Assembly: GCA_000231825.2 (NCBI GenBank)
Contig: JH720402.1
Location: forward strand, 1-64,000
Source of the DNA: Tetrahymena elliotti 4EA
Taxonomy: Eukaryota; Ciliophora; Oligohymenophorea; Hymenostomatida; Tetrahymenidae
Direction of reading: 5' to 3'
Length of the DNA: 64,000 bases
The notes beneath the pieces are model-generated. The model was given only the letters and a program-made list of their open reading frames with translations, did not search any database and was not told the DNA's origin. Within the stretch, counting starts at the first letter, position 1, and the number at the start of each line of letters is the position of its first letter. Made by a program: the position numbers and the translations under genes. This document shows positions 1 through 13,549 of the stretch, piece by piece.

Positions 1-664
1 AATAAACTCTATCTTTATTGTTTTATTTAAAAAATAATATTTACTAACAATAAATTTGAAACAAATTTACAAATTTAACAATTAATCAAAAGATAAAATG
101 TATCAAAAATTAAATTCTCAATAAAATTAGAAGAATAATTCCAAAAATTATCAACAAATTACAACAAAAACATATTTTTTTTGTCACAAAAATTTGTTTG
201 ATTATTAGAATTTCAGTTTGTAAGTAAAAGTGATAATTTTTTAATTTTATAGAAAGATATCAAAAATAAAGTTACAGATTGATTTGTAAGTAAGTGAAAA
301 TTAGTAATCTTTAAGCACTGATAAATATATATATTAGATTTTATCAAAGTTGTGTAAAGAGGAATTTTATTTGAAAACAGTAATTTTATCAAGTAAAATT
401 TTTAAAAAGTACCCTAGTCTCTGCTTTTATTAATTTAAAGTAATGGGTAAGTCCCAAAAAATGTAATTTATGGTTTATTAAAGGGAAATAATCGAATGAA
501 ATATTAAATAAAAAATAATAAGTAAAAATTAATCTGATTTAAATTTCAGTAAAAAGGAAAAGTCTGAAACAAATAAATTTGGGAATTAATTAATAATTAT
601 AAAAACAAAATTTAGTAAAAACTTATTTATCAAATTCTCTGTTTTGATCATCTCCAATTGAATA
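1..664. other. 5' spacer
   Basis: AT-rich sequence upstream of the first gene. I see no convincing exon on either strand. It should hold the promoter and 5' UTR of the gene starting at 665. An in-frame TGA at 659-661 directly precedes that start codon. An 18-codon ATG...TGA frame at 443-499 looks incidental. Confidence 0.6.
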
Positions 665-2395
665 ATGTCAATTAGACTCACTGAATAATATTAAACCATT
701 GCACTAAAGAGCGGAAATACAATGTATCGTATTTACAATATGGATATTGTTTCCCGCACGGTTGACCCTTAATAACCTTAATAACTTAACTAAGCCATTG
801 ATGAAAAAAATTCAAATCGATGTGATTATCGCCTTTTAAGCTTTTTTGATCCTTCCTAATACTTTTTTGATACTTTTGGTGACTAATTGCTTTCTTAGCC
901 TAATTAAAATTTAAGTAAATTTGTAAAAATTGTTGGAAATACTGATCAATCAGCAAATGCACAAAGTAAATTGAGCTCAAAAAAGAAAAATTAGAAATAA
1001 TATTCTAAATTAAGCCAAAACATCCATAAAAGTTAAGATTCTTAAGGAGACACTAGTAATTAGTCAGATTAATCAGCCATTAGCATTAATAAAAAAATAT
1101 CGAAGGTGAATCAAAAGTTTATAAACAGATAAAAAAATCAATCTAAATCAAATGAATTCCAAAACTTCACAATCTACAATACATAACTAAATCCATTCAA
1201 AGGATTTTATGCTCCATTTGCTGAATCCTCTATTTCAAATGGTACTACTACTCATATTTTCAATAATGGAGATGCGCGTTTATACGAGCCTTCAAAATAG
1301 ATTTTGAAAAATTAATTTTAAGAGAATGAAAATGCTTCATATGAGTAATATAAAAAGTTATCAATATCTACAAGTTCATAAACTAATTGTTAGAATTTAA
1401 AAAATGAAAAAAGTTAATAGAATATGACAAAACGCGAAGAAGGTGAAGAATCAGAAGAAATAAGTATCCAAGTAGATTATGAAGAAAATGGCTAATCAAC
1501 AGGCAACAATAGCAATAAACTTGAATTAATGAAGAAAGGAAAAAATGTTGAAAATAATATGAACATTGAAACTTTTTATAATAATTAATTACAAAATAAT
1601 AGTAACATAAAAATAGAACATTAGGTTCAAAAAAATATTTAAAATTCATCTAATTTCCCCTCATAGTAACTATAGTCTTTGCAACTTTGGTAAATAGAAT
1701 AGGATAGAAAGTTATTCTTGAGCAATTAATAATTAACAAATAGAGATTTTTAAAACTCATTCTCACAAGGATAGTTTTAAAATTAATTTATTAAAATTCC
1801 AATTCATAGAGATGGAAGCTTCAATGAAAGTGAACTTGGTTAAGGCTGCATGATTAATAACCATCTCAAAATTGTTAACAGCGCTCCTAGTATGTTGGTT
1901 CATTAAATGAATGTTTAAAATAATCAATTGATGTAGAATAATATTAATAATAACAGTAATAGCAACAGTATTAACGAAAACAATAATGTTCATAATAGTG
2001 AACTCTTCAAACAGCTTAGCTTGGAGTATAAGATGATCCCTAAAAATAACACCTTAAAAAACATAAAGAAAGCCTTCATTAGATATTTACTGAAAACAAG
2101 CAGAAAATAATTAATAAAAAAATGTGAATAATTCAATTTAGAAGTTGGATACATTCTCACTAACATTTGTCAAGAAATTAAATATGATCATAGACATAAT
2201 AAAAACATTCGTTTCCTTCTCAAGAGTGAGCTAATTAGCCCTCTTTTTAAAGACTTTTTAGAAAACAGTGAAGACTATTGGTTTTCAAATTCTAGTCTTT
2301 TAAACCCTGGTCCATGCAGATAAATGGTCCAACTTCTTATAAAACTATCATAAAACGATTCACTTGTCGATGTTATCCAAGAATACGAAAAGTGA
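665..2395 (+). CDS. Gln/Asn-rich hypothetical protein
   Basis: Single exon, 576 residues under ciliate code 6, stopping at TGA 2393-2395. The start is fixed by an in-frame TGA immediately upstream (659-661). I do not recognise a family. The first ~100 residues (starting MSIRLTEQYQTIALKS) contain several aromatic and proline residues and could be a small folded unit. Residues ~100-430 are low-complexity, rich in Gln, Asn, Ser and Lys, with a short acidic stretch near residue 255. The last ~130 residues look folded and helical, with charged and aromatic positions (YLLKTSRKQLIKKCEQ; ENSEDYWFSNSSLLNPGP). There is no signal peptide or membrane segment. Very high use of TAA/TAG for Gln is typical of Tetrahymena regulatory proteins. 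The coding call is secure; the function is unknown. Confidence 0.8.
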
Positions 2396-5300
2396 AATGG
2401 ATTTTTATGTTAAGAGATTGAAAAGAGGGTGAATTAATATAGATGTACAAGACAACATTTTTAGAAGAGAAAAATAACTTTACACTTATTACTAAATAAT
2501 CAAACAACTTACTAATTAACAAAATACTAATAAAAATATCTTTTCTTCCAATTAATAATTTAATCAATCAATACTTATTATATCAACTTACATAAATTAA
2601 AAATATAAAAGACAATTTTTTAATCAATATTTAAGATTCTTGAAATATTAAATCACTTAGAAAGCCATAGATATCCCTGAAATTTTTGAAATCTTGAATA
2701 TATTAAACAAACAAAAAAACAAATCAAATTTTATTACCAAAATCACAAACAATTATTTTCAATAAATCAATATAATCCAATCCAATCCACTCCACACTCC
2801 ACACATATTTTTCAAATTAAAGTATTATAAATGCAGTAATTTAATTTCTGTACAGTGTTACAAATATAAGGATGTTAATAATTTAAAGACAAATTAATCT
2901 AACCACTTACTTTTTTTTTTTGTAAACTAATTTTGTAATCATTTATTTTTTATCATTCAAATTTGTATCATATTGCTCACATAAATCTTTTTCAAATTAC
3001 TCCTTTTTATTATATAATTACAATGTAAACTTTTGTATACGTATTAATTTTTTACTTTATAAGCACTACAAATGTATGCTCCTGAGTAAAGGTACCTCAC
3101 ATCTAAATTTTTTATTGAAATTTGTAATATATAAGTTTACAATTTTATAATCATTAATAATACAGATGCAATTTAGGGTAAAAGAATATTCTTAGAATGA
3201 AAACCAATTGAAATAAAAATCATCATCAGAATAGATTTAAAAGCTGATGAGAATAACAAAAGTAAAAAAATATATATAGATCTAAATAAGTATAATAAGA
3301 TTAGTCTCCTTATCTGAAGTTAAAGTAGTTGATTTTTTTTTATTAAGTTTTTTGGAGAATAATAATATATGAATTAATTAAAAAATATCTCTTTCTCTCC
3401 AAAAAAAATCTATTTTTGCTTCTAATTTTTTGAAAATAGTAAAAAATTATCAATAAGCTATGAGTTTTTTGGAAGGGTTTTGTGTTTAATACTTTCAAAG
3501 TTTAAATTGATTGATATTATAAAATCCAAAAGGTAATTGATATATTTTGAATCAGCATATCTTCTGTTGAAAAAGGATGAATTCTTAATTTAAAATATTG
3601 TGAAATTACAAACTTTTATGATATTTATTTTACCAAAATATTTTTATTTAATATAACATAAGACAATTCATAATTTATGGATATCTTTTTATTTATCAAT
3701 AACAAATAACTTTTATTGACAGAACTTAAAAAATTGTATGACAAATAGTATATCTTAAACTGATTTGTTAAAAAAATAGGCATACTTTATTAATTTAAAC
3801 TTTTTTTGGCAAGCTGATTAAAAAACATTTTCTTTTTTAAAAATAAAATTTTTGCACCTTTATTCATTCAGTTAAATTGATAGCTAATTAGAAAAAATAT
3901 CTTGGGTTGATTTTTCTTAGGTAACAAACATTCAAATTTTTTGTGTTTAGGAAGTAAAAATAGATTATACATAAAAGAAAAGAAGGAAAAAATTACAGTA
4001 GAATTATATTCAACTCATTGATTTCATTATCTTTGTTATTTATAATCTCTTTTTAACCTTTTGAATGAACTTTGATTCAGTTATTAGAATTTTTTCACAT
4101 TTTTTTTAAATAAAATGATAGAAATTATCTCATAACTTCCAGTAACCAAATAGAATGTTATAAATTATAAAAATATAATGCACCATGCTTAAGTGAAAGC
4201 TTATAGGTTCTTGATCTATAAAAAATCTCGATATTACAATTCTGTTATTTGATAGAGTACTAATTCCTTACAAATTTTCAAAACTACAAATAAAACAAAT
4301 ATAAATTAACTGAAATAATGAAAGTACGGGGAAAAAAAATTTAATTTCTCATTTATTTGTAATTACCAAATATAATTCATGCATCTTTATTTTTTATTGA
4401 ACTCAAAGAATCCTTATTTATAACTATTATTTACTATCTGACTATAAATTTATCTCTCATAATGGTTTTATTTTGTGAATTTTCTATCAAATTATATCTT
4501 CTTCTTCTTATTTCATAGGAACTCAGTAATATTTTCATTATTACTTATTTCAAGTTGTTAAAGTAATGAACTGACCACATTTTCGTTGTAATTTTTAAAT
4601 TACACTTTTAAATTTTAACGCTGACTAAGATTCAAACCAAGATTTCCTTAACTGTTTGTAAATATAAAAGCTGGTAAATAATGAGCTTTTCTTCTTTTTA
4701 CAACTAATTAATTCTGAGTGAGTACTCTAAAAACATTTCTTTTAAAGTAAGTAAATTTTTGATTTGTTAAGCAATGTTTACAATTTTTAAAATGCTTATT
4801 CTTTGCTTTACTTTCCTTAAACAGAAAGTTTAAGATGTAAATTTTATTAATTTGGTTGAAATTTATTTTTATCAATCTAAGCTAAAGAGTTAAAGTAACA
4901 TAATCATCTAATGTACTAAAAAACAATTTTATTATCCTAAAATTATATATTTTAAAGTAATAAATTAACCTTATATGAATACGGCTATTATACTTTTAAT
5001 GAATTAATTTCTATTTTGATTTTTTCTTTTATTTTAGAAAAATTAAGCAGCCGGATTCATTTGAATCGGAGCTATTAATTAACCAAAAAACTGAAAAAAT
5101 CACTTTTTTTTTTAATCGATTTTAAACACTAAAAGCTAACAAAAAATTGTATGTTTTACTATTTGAAATACTTTTTTGAAAAAACCAAAAATTGATATTT
5201 TAAAAAATTTTAGAAAGATTATTTTAATTATTCCACTTATTATTTTAAAGTTGTTATATTTATACTTTTAAAATATAGATCTATCTAAAGTTTAGGTTTG

Positions 5301-6923
5301 CTAATTTTTTGTAATAAATTTTTGTTTAAAAAAATTATGATTTAATTGTAGCAAAATGGCATTTTGAAAAAAGAAGAAAATATTAACTATTAAAACCAAG
5401 TAAAGAATTTCTGAATTATTAAAATGATTAATACTTGAATTAAATATAAGCATAAAACTATTTCAATTTATTAGCTGGCAAGATAATTATTTTTCGGGAT
5501 TCATAAAAATTTAAAAATGAGTAGGAATACAATTATTTGAAGGAAAACAGCTTTTAATCATAATTAGATATTAAGTAAGATATTTTACAATAATATATTT
5601 TCCATGAAATATTTTTGTGATAACTAAAACTGCATAGTTTAGAAATAGTATAAAGAATTGAATACTAGCTTGAAGGATTACTTTTCAAAGTATTTTTACT
5701 ATATAGAAATATCAAAGGTTTTTAAAGAGTATATTAGTTTTGTATATATTTTAAGTTTAATGAATGATAATTACAGGTTTTTTTTTAATGCATATTATAA
5801 ATGTACTTAAAAAAGCTAATGATTAGGTTTATAAGGAAATAGTGAATAATTAACATAATAATTTAAATTTAATGAAGCTAATTAAAAATAAGTTTGAAAA
5901 AAAAATTATAATGTTTCAGTCTTTTTAAAAATAAATTTTATTTAATTATTAAGATTTTTTCATAATATAAATAATTTTATTTGTTTTTTCCTATTTACAA
6001 AAAAATAAAATTTTCATTCATTCCTTTCATAAATTTCTTTTCTTATTGTTTGAAACAAAATTTTTTGTGAGAATTAACTAGAATCTCTATGTAATGCTTT
6101 TATTTTAACAAGTTAATTAATCACTTTAATTAATAAACAAATTATTTTAATAAGTATCATGTTAATTTTTAATTGCTAATTCTTATTGAAATTATAAATC
6201 AGCTAGTATAAATAGGTTTAGTTATTTAACATCACTTAAAATAGAAATTCAATGTAAATTTTAATTAGTTAATTAATTAAATTATTCAAAAAAATATTAT
6301 AAATTAACTAACTTTTTGATTGGATAAGTACGTACACATATCTAAAATTAATTTTGATATTAGCAATAATAGTATCCGTATCTATATGAATTGAGAAAAA
6401 AGTAAAAAGAATTTTGGATCAGGTTTCTAATCAATTTGAACAAAATTAAATTACTTTTTGACTAATTTTCTCACAAGATATTTTAATAATTTCTCATAAT
6501 TAAATTTATTCTTTATGATACTACTTTCTTCCCATAAGAACAAATTACTTTTATAAAATAAATAGCAGTTATTAATACACTTTTCTCTCATTTCTTTTGA
6601 TTAATAAATAAAATGAATCAACTTTTTTTGTCAAGATGAAAGTAATAACTCTAAAACATTGAAATTATTTTGGAGTTCTTTGCTTTATGAATACTTTTCG
6701 TGGTAAAATAATGACAATAAAAGAATATGAGTTGAAGCATACCAAAAAGAAATCTTCTATTGAGAAAAGAATATTAGGAAGGTATAAGGAAGAAAATAAA
6801 AAGATTATTCAGATAAATTAATATTGAGAAAGTGATTCTTTTTTATAATAAAATTTATAATTATCAAAATTTTTAGATAAGAATAAAAGGAAATTAACAA
6901 GTATATTAAAATATAATTTAAAG
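2396..6923. other. long AT-rich intergenic spacer
   Basis: About 4.5 kb without a supportable gene on either strand. Base composition is that of Tetrahymena spacers, with long A and T runs. Two short code-6 frames were seen but not called: 3166-3372 (68 codons, Lys/Gln-rich, preceded by a possible acceptor TACAG) and 6687-6827 (46 codons, MNTFRGKIMTIKEYELKHTK, 97 nt before the next gene, so possibly an upstream ORF). A GC-richer stem-loop lies at 5041-5080 and has its own entry. The 3' UTR of the preceding gene and the promoter of the next must be here, but no element can be fixed by eye. Confidence 0.6.
5041..5080. other. interrupted stem-loop in spacer
   Basis: A GC-richer 40-nt patch in very AT-rich spacer folds back on itself. 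The outer arms are AATTAA / TTAATT, then GC / GC and CC / GG with small bulges, then a perfect GATTCA-TT-TGAATC inner stem. A run of ten T lies about 23 nt downstream (5104-5113). It could be part of a small Pol III-type RNA or simply a chance palindrome. No tRNA or 5S rRNA consensus is present. Confidence 0.25.
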
Positions 6924-9258
6924 ATGAGAAGGACAACCATTTTCTGTTTGGCTGCTTTATTCTTAGTAGTTGTTTCTGCTAATTAAACTTAATCCAGATT
7001 GAGCATTTCTTATCCCCCTGAGTTAGCAGATGAAATTAAAAAATTGAATAAAAGTAATGAACCCGTCATCGATTGTGAACTTGCTAACTTTGGCTCTATT
7101 TAATATGGTACTCGTACTGTAGGTGAAGCTCATGTCTCTGATCCATACAATGCTTGTGACAAGGCTGCAGTTCTTAAAGGTGAAAAAGAGTTCTCTAGAA
7201 TTCCATTTTTGCTTGTTGAAAGAGGTGAGTGTGCTTTTGCTGACAAGGTTTATAATGCCCAAGAAGCTGGTGCTCAAATTGTTATCATTGTAATTATTTT
7301 TATTATTTTAAAAGATTATGAACTTAGAATAGGTTTTTTAATGCATTTGCATATTTTTCAATTAAAATGAAATCATTTTGAAATTAAATTGTGTTTACCT
7401 TACCAAAAGATTAAAAAAAACATGTATTTATTATAAGTCCATTTATTCATTTTTGAATTAGAAATATTTTCAAATTATAAAAAGAAAAGTAAATTTTCCA
7501 TTGACCAAAGACAATGGATTTATCTCATAAAGATATTCATAATCTAATAATTTTTATTGTAATAATAAGGTTGATAATACTTCACAAAGAGGTAATGTGA
7601 TTATGATTGATAACGGTCATGGTAGCAATGTTCATATTACTTCAGTTTTCATCACTAAGGATTATGGTGATTTAATTAAGAAGTACATAGATGAGAAAAA
7701 AAATGTTATGCTTTCCTTAGATCTCATTTAAAAGAGACTCGATAAATCTAACGTACTCTTATGGTTAGATCTCTCAAGCCCCTATTCTAATAAATTAGTT
7801 CATACTCTCTAACCTGTCAGACAAAAAATAGCTGAAAACAATAGTAAATAACCTCTAATTTTAACAAATTTATATATATTTAATGCTTTCAATGTCACAC
7901 CAATTAATATTCATCACAAATTTTTAATTTCACTTAAAATAACCAAAAGCAATTTTAGTTATTATAAATGCTTATAGTATACATCATCATTAAAAGATAA
8001 TGATTATGAATTTAAAGATAAAATCTATGAATTTGTAGGCAGAATTATAACAAATTAGTGTTATTATTTCTTTATTTAAGCAGATGAAAAAGAGATTTTA
8101 AATAGATCAAATTAAAAGCAGTTCAAACAGATTTTATTAGTTTTACAGAAATATAGAAAGAATCTAAACCAAAATTCAATTAATTATTATTAGATACAAA
8201 GATTATCAAAAGCATATCTTTTCAAAAAATAATTTCAAAGACATTTCAAAGCAATTTAAAACCATTTTTTAATTTTAGATGAAAATATTTTTTTTACTAT
8301 CTATTAAACTGAAAATGAAAATAAATATTTAAAAATTCAAAAAATTTATTTTATTTAAGAAAATCGATTTCATAAAATAATTGACTAAGAAATTTAAAAA
8401 AGACAAGAGAATTACTCTTTAAAATTCAAAATTGTTATGCTTTTATATTTATATTCTTAAACCTACTTTTTTTTAAAAATAGTTACTATCGCCCCTACTT
8501 TTAACATTATTAAGAAGACTGCAGCCATCAATGAAAAAGACACTAACTGTGTCACATATAAAAGTAGTGTCTAATATTGTGCTCCTGATCCAGATCTTCC
8601 ACAAGGAGATGGCATTGCCTAAAGAAACAATGTTGGTACTGGATCTGATGTTGTCTATGAAGCTATCAGATAATTATGTATCCTTGAATAAAGTGAAGAA
8701 GCTTGGTTTAATTACTATAGAGAATTCGGAACTTACTGCTTTTTCGCTCCTTAAGATTACAATAAATGTTCTGCTGCATAAGTGAAAAAGGTTTCAAAAA
8801 TTGATGCTGATAAATTCCAATCATGTACTGAAGATTAAACCAAAATTGCTGGTTTGTTAGATGCTGAAGTCTAGAAAAATAAAGATAACAGAATTTTTGA
8901 ATGGCCTGCTGTCACTATTAATGATATGGTCTATCGTGGTAACTTAGAAGGTGAATACATTGGTGAAGCTATTTGTAATTCTCTTAAAGAAATCGACGAT
9001 GCCTGCACTGCACTTATTGATCCTAACTTTGTTTCAAAGAACAAAGACTCTTCATCCTCATCTAGTCTTTTCTGGACTTTGGTTTTGGTTGCTATTGGTT
9101 TTATTATTGCTTTCTTCATCACCGCTTATGTCTTTAAAAGAATTGCAAGAAGAGAAGTTAGTCAAGATGTTAACTAAAAAGTAAATCAAATGGTTTCTCA
9201 ATACATTGCTTTCTACGAATCTCGTGGTAAGAACACTGGTGATCAATCTGACTTGTGA
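6924..9258 (+). CDS. vacuolar sorting receptor-like PA-domain membrane protein
   Basis: Three exons: 6924-7289, 7570-7843 and 8483-9258; phases 0 and 1 join cleanly to give 471 residues. It is a type I membrane protein: signal peptide (MRRTTIFCLAALFLVVVSA), then a protease-associated (PA) domain at ~50-190 (VERGECAFADKVYNAQEAGA). A cysteine-rich region follows, with VQYCAPDPDLPQGDG at the position of the plant vacuolar sorting receptor GRYCAPDPE motif, and a late motif VYRGNLEGEYIGEAICNSL equivalent to QYRGKLEKGAVLKAMCSGF. A Ser-rich linker precedes one membrane span (LFWTLVLVAIGFIIAFFITA) and a ~40-residue basic tail. The tail holds YIAF, a candidate tyrosine (YxxPhi) sorting signal. The family sorts soluble hydrolases from Golgi to lysosome or vacuole; the EGF repeats of plant members are absent. 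Introns are 280 and 639 nt. Confidence 0.85.
7844..8482 (+). other. 639-nt in-frame, stop-free intron
   Basis: Second intron of the VSR-like gene, from GTAAATAA to AAAAATAG. Its length is a multiple of three, and the frame set by the flanking exons has no TGA anywhere in it, so retention would insert 213 residues without a stop. The low G content and the fact that VSR homologues align directly across the junction favour removal. Retained or alternative use remains possible. Confidence 0.6.
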
Positions 9259-12200
9259 TTGAAGTTATGTAAAAAAAATTGTGGATATATGTTTTTATAC
9301 AAAATGTTTACTTGATCAATTAAATAATAATCTTTTTTTGAAATAATTTTGCTCTTGAGTGAAATTAAAAAATCTAGAAATAATGATAAACAATAAGTAA
9401 TCAAATGTAGTAGATATTTTGTAAGTTTTTGTATGTTGTAAACAGTATTCATCTAACTTTAATATTTAGTTTTAATAAAGAAGCTTTTTCTTTCTCCTTT
9501 TTTTTTGCATTAATTTTTGTTCCCATTAATAAATTTTGTTTTTTAATTATAATTTGCAAAAAGTTCAAGAAGCAATCTTTAATATTGTCAAAAATTATTA
9601 CTACATTTATAAAAAAGAAGAAAGGCTAAATTTTTTACAAATCCTTCAATTTCAAAATGTATTTCCCTTATTTACCTGCCTGCTAACAAATAACTATCTC
9701 TTTCAAATCTATTTGAAGCACATAAGTTTTTTGGATAGTTAGGAGGGGGAAAATTATTAAACCCTAAAAAAATATAATGGATTGATTTATCAAATGAATT
9801 TCATTAAGGAACTGATAAATATCAATATTCCTTTCAGATTTTATCCTATTATTGTAACAAAACATAAATATTAAAAAAAAATAAGTAAAAAGAAGACATT
9901 AAAAATTACAAATTAAGAGGAATTTTTTAATGTTTAACAAGGTATTTGATTACTGTACTTTGATGACTATAAAGTATTAAAAATTTTTAATTATTTGTGA
10001 GTTCTTTTTATCGTATGTAACTTTAGATAAAGATAAAGTCTTTGATATTGATAAAATTTCTAGATGATTGATTTTATATTAACTGTAACTCATTTTTTGA
10101 GAATCAACTTTACTTTTATTAAGACATTTTAAATTAAAAGAATTTGAAAATACATGAATAATTTTTCTTTTATTCAAAAGAATTCTAATCATAATCACAT
10201 CCTCAAAATTACAATAAAGCAAAAATCCATAAATGATAAGGATTATTATAATAATTAAAAAGTGTAATCAAAGCGCGATAATTTTCTATATATGTAAATA
10301 GCAGATTTTTTAACCTATCTTCACATTTTCGTTTGAAGCTTTAACACAAAATTGTTTCATGAGCTTGAATGAATTAGCAATGTGGACCATTAAAAAAGGA
10401 TAATTTTCTAATGGTGATCAATAATTTTAAACTGTTCAAAAAAGCAATCAGTAATAGTTTTAAGTAATACCCACTTACATATTCTAGACTTAATATTTAT
10501 CATCTTTTTTTGATTGAAACAAAAGTAACTCAATACTTTTTTATTAAAAAATATTTATTTGTCAATTCGGCTTTTATTTGATTACATACTTAATTTTTAA
10601 AGTTGACGGAATTTGTAAAAAAAAAGGATATGCCAATAGTATTTTTCTTTTTTGCTTAAATAATATATTAAATTAAACACCTGAAAAATCCAATATCACT
10701 GTAAAATATTTATTATGGTTCAGAAAAAAAAATTTCTTTTTAATCAAATATAGACTTAGTCAATGGTATTTTATTTTATTTTTTTTGAATATCGTCAGTA
10801 TTGTAAAATATCTGAAGTACTATGAACAAACTTTTTATGTAAATTCTTGTTAAATTAAATATATATAAATGTAAGTTAAAATTATTCATGAGTGTAAGGG
10901 GTAATGAGTGATAAAAATTAGGATATAACTACCTTCATGTAATTTTTTAATCACTTGATGAATTTGATTCAGACAAAATGAGATTACTTGATTCTATAAA
11001 AATTTTTCTTTTTGTTACTAACAATAATTAATAATTTATCAGATAATTTTTCTAAAATAATTAAGTAAATTATGAATAACTAATTTATCATCACCAGTTT
11101 CTTTTCGTAATTACAATCATATACTTTCAAAATTTAATCAGCCCAATCTGTCAGTAAATTTATTTTCTTTTGAAATTTTCTCAATCTAATTGAGGCTTTA
11201 TAAGCCAATAATTATCAGACTTAAAAAACCTTTCAGGTAACAATGGCTCAAAATAACTTCAGCATAAAGATACATAATTTTTACTAAATTTAATTGTACA
11301 AAACGACAATTTAATTTACATTCAAATTATCTATCAGCTTTTCTAATTCGATATTATTTACTCACTAAACTAATAAAATTTTCATAGTAATTTTCCAAAT
11401 TATCAAAAGTCTTTTGCTTGCTTTAATTTTTATTCGAAATTACTTTAAAAAAAATATTAATTGAATGAGTTTGTTTGTAGCCTTTATTTTTAAAACAAAA
11501 AATGACTTATATAGTGAACTTATTTATGTTAATTCTTGATTTAAAAATAAAATAGAATAATTCGCCTGAATTTATTTCTTAAAAGTGATGATCAAATGAA
11601 TTTTTACCGTGTTGATTTTCATTATTAGCAAGTTTACACTACGATTTTACCCTGACCTAAATTTCATTGATTTTTTCTAATTTTTCACTTATCTCAAAAA
11701 TGTTTAGATGTACAAAAATTTAAAATAGGAATTTTAGGAAATTTGCATTATTGTTAGCTATGATAGACACAACATTTTGAGAATAAAATAAAATTTTAAA
11801 TAATAGGTTATTGATAGAATGTTCATTCAACATATTTAAAGAAGTCCATGATAGCTTCTTTCCTCCATAAAAGCATTTAGATGAATGGATATATTGTTTA
11901 ATTCGCTTTATTAATTAAGATTAATATATCTCATTTATTAAAATACCACAAAATATCATAAATCGTGCAATCAATCAAGCAATCAATCAAAAAAACAGAC
12001 TATTTAAATAATATCAATAGATCTATATTTTTCTTAGTAAAAACTGTACTTGAATAACTATTTATTACAAAAAATTATTACACTTCAAATTCAGAAATCT
12101 ACAGATCATATAAAAGACAGCAAATTTTTTCATAAATACTATTCATATGCTTTCAAGGCAATACCGGACATAAAATTTTAAATATTTTTGATAAATAGCA

Positions 12201-13549
12201 ATTAAAAAGCTAAAATTACTTTCATAGAGTAAATATTCCTTTTTACTAAGCTTAGTAATTTCTTTCTTAACATTATTTTTGCTTTTAAAAAGAAAAATTG
12301 TAATAGCTATTTTAATTCTAGCCGTCGTCGCTTTCACATTGAAACATTTTTTGATAAGTTTGGCAATGAACTGAAATTTAAATGTTTTACTATCTTTTAA
12401 CTCATACTGTAATTTTCAATTTTTAAAGAAAAGAATAGTCAATTTTAGTTTTGAAATAATCTTTAATGTTTAACTCACTTTTTTCTATTAATTTCTTTGT
12501 TTAAATGCCTAAATTAGTGATGAAAATGATATTTGTGGAAATTTTAGTATTTTTTCTCCAAAATTAAATTTTTAAATGACTAATATTGTTTTTTTCAGAA
12601 CATATTTGATTTCTACCTACGCATTCCTAAAAGAAACTATTTCAATAATCACGTTTTACACAGGAGTGGGAAAATTAGTTTGCTAATTAACATTTTCCTT
12701 TCATAATCAAAGTTTCCCCACTTAAAAAAATAAAATAATCTTAATACTGGTTCTTTTTCTCTAAGCCTACCCTATTTACATTTTTTAAAGAAATAGATAG
12801 ATCTTGCTATAAATAACTTAAATTTTAGCATAACAGAATAATTTGTGGAATCGAAAATGATTTCAACATATTTTGAAAGGAGAAATATTTTTAAATTCAA
12901 CAAATATAAAAGAATGTTTTATTATTTTGAATAGAAATATTTGATAAATATCCTTTTTTTAGCATAATTATTGATTTATTTTTTTATTTGTTAACTAAAC
13001 TATTTGTAAAAAATAAGTAAAAATATTTTGAAAAAAAACTAAGTTAGATGAACTCTATTAAAATAATTTTTTGTATTTTGGCTGCTTTATTATGATTGAT
13101 AACTAAATTGTTTGATTTTTTTTATTTCTTTAAATGAAATACATACAAAAAACAGGAACAAACATTTTATTATTTTTAGTGATTGTAATTTTTTACTAAA
13201 AATTAAGCATGATAACCAATACTTTCCTTTTAAAATTACAAAAATATTTTAAAGTTGACTAAATATTGCTCAAAAACTCTTTGGAAATAGTTCTTTAACT
13301 ATTTAAATATCAAAAAGATATTGTTTTGATGAAAATTGACATTATTATCCTTTGAATTTTAAATAAAAATAATACATATTTTATTGATCAAACCAAAAGT
13401 TTTTTATTGTATTAATAATGCTCTTAAAATTTTTCAAATATATTTATTAGAACAAAGATTTTAAATAAAATATTATATAGTCTGTTTGCTAATATATATC
13501 ATCAATAAATTATTTCTTTTTTCCCAAAAATAACCTTTTACATTTTTAG
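9259..13549. other. AT-rich intergenic spacer with weak ORFs
   Basis: About 4.3 kb with no confident gene. Fragments noted but not called: 10359-10517 (+), a 52-codon frame starting MSLNELAMWTIKKGQFSNGD with a GTAATA after codon 35; 12143-12406 (-), an 88-codon stretch free of TAA, TAG and TGA that begins after a TTACAG and could be a terminal exon; and 13048-13095 (+), a signal-peptide-like MNSIKIIFCILAALL that hits TGA at once. Each is compatible with chance in this composition. No RNA gene, telomere or breakage sequence was seen. Confidence 0.5.

Noticed and set aside
443..499. Short ATG frame 5' of the first gene (MGKSQKMQFMVYQREIIE)
   Set aside because: Only 18 codons; no reason to treat it as more than a chance upstream ORF.
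1383..2567. Minus-strand frames across the first gene
   Set aside because: They are antisense to a well-supported plus-strand coding exon rich in TAA/TAG Gln codons and arise from its composition.
9429..9742. Overlapping short plus-strand frames just after the VSR-like gene
   Set aside because: Phe/Ile/Lys-rich translations of AT-rich 3' flank; one lacks an ATG start.
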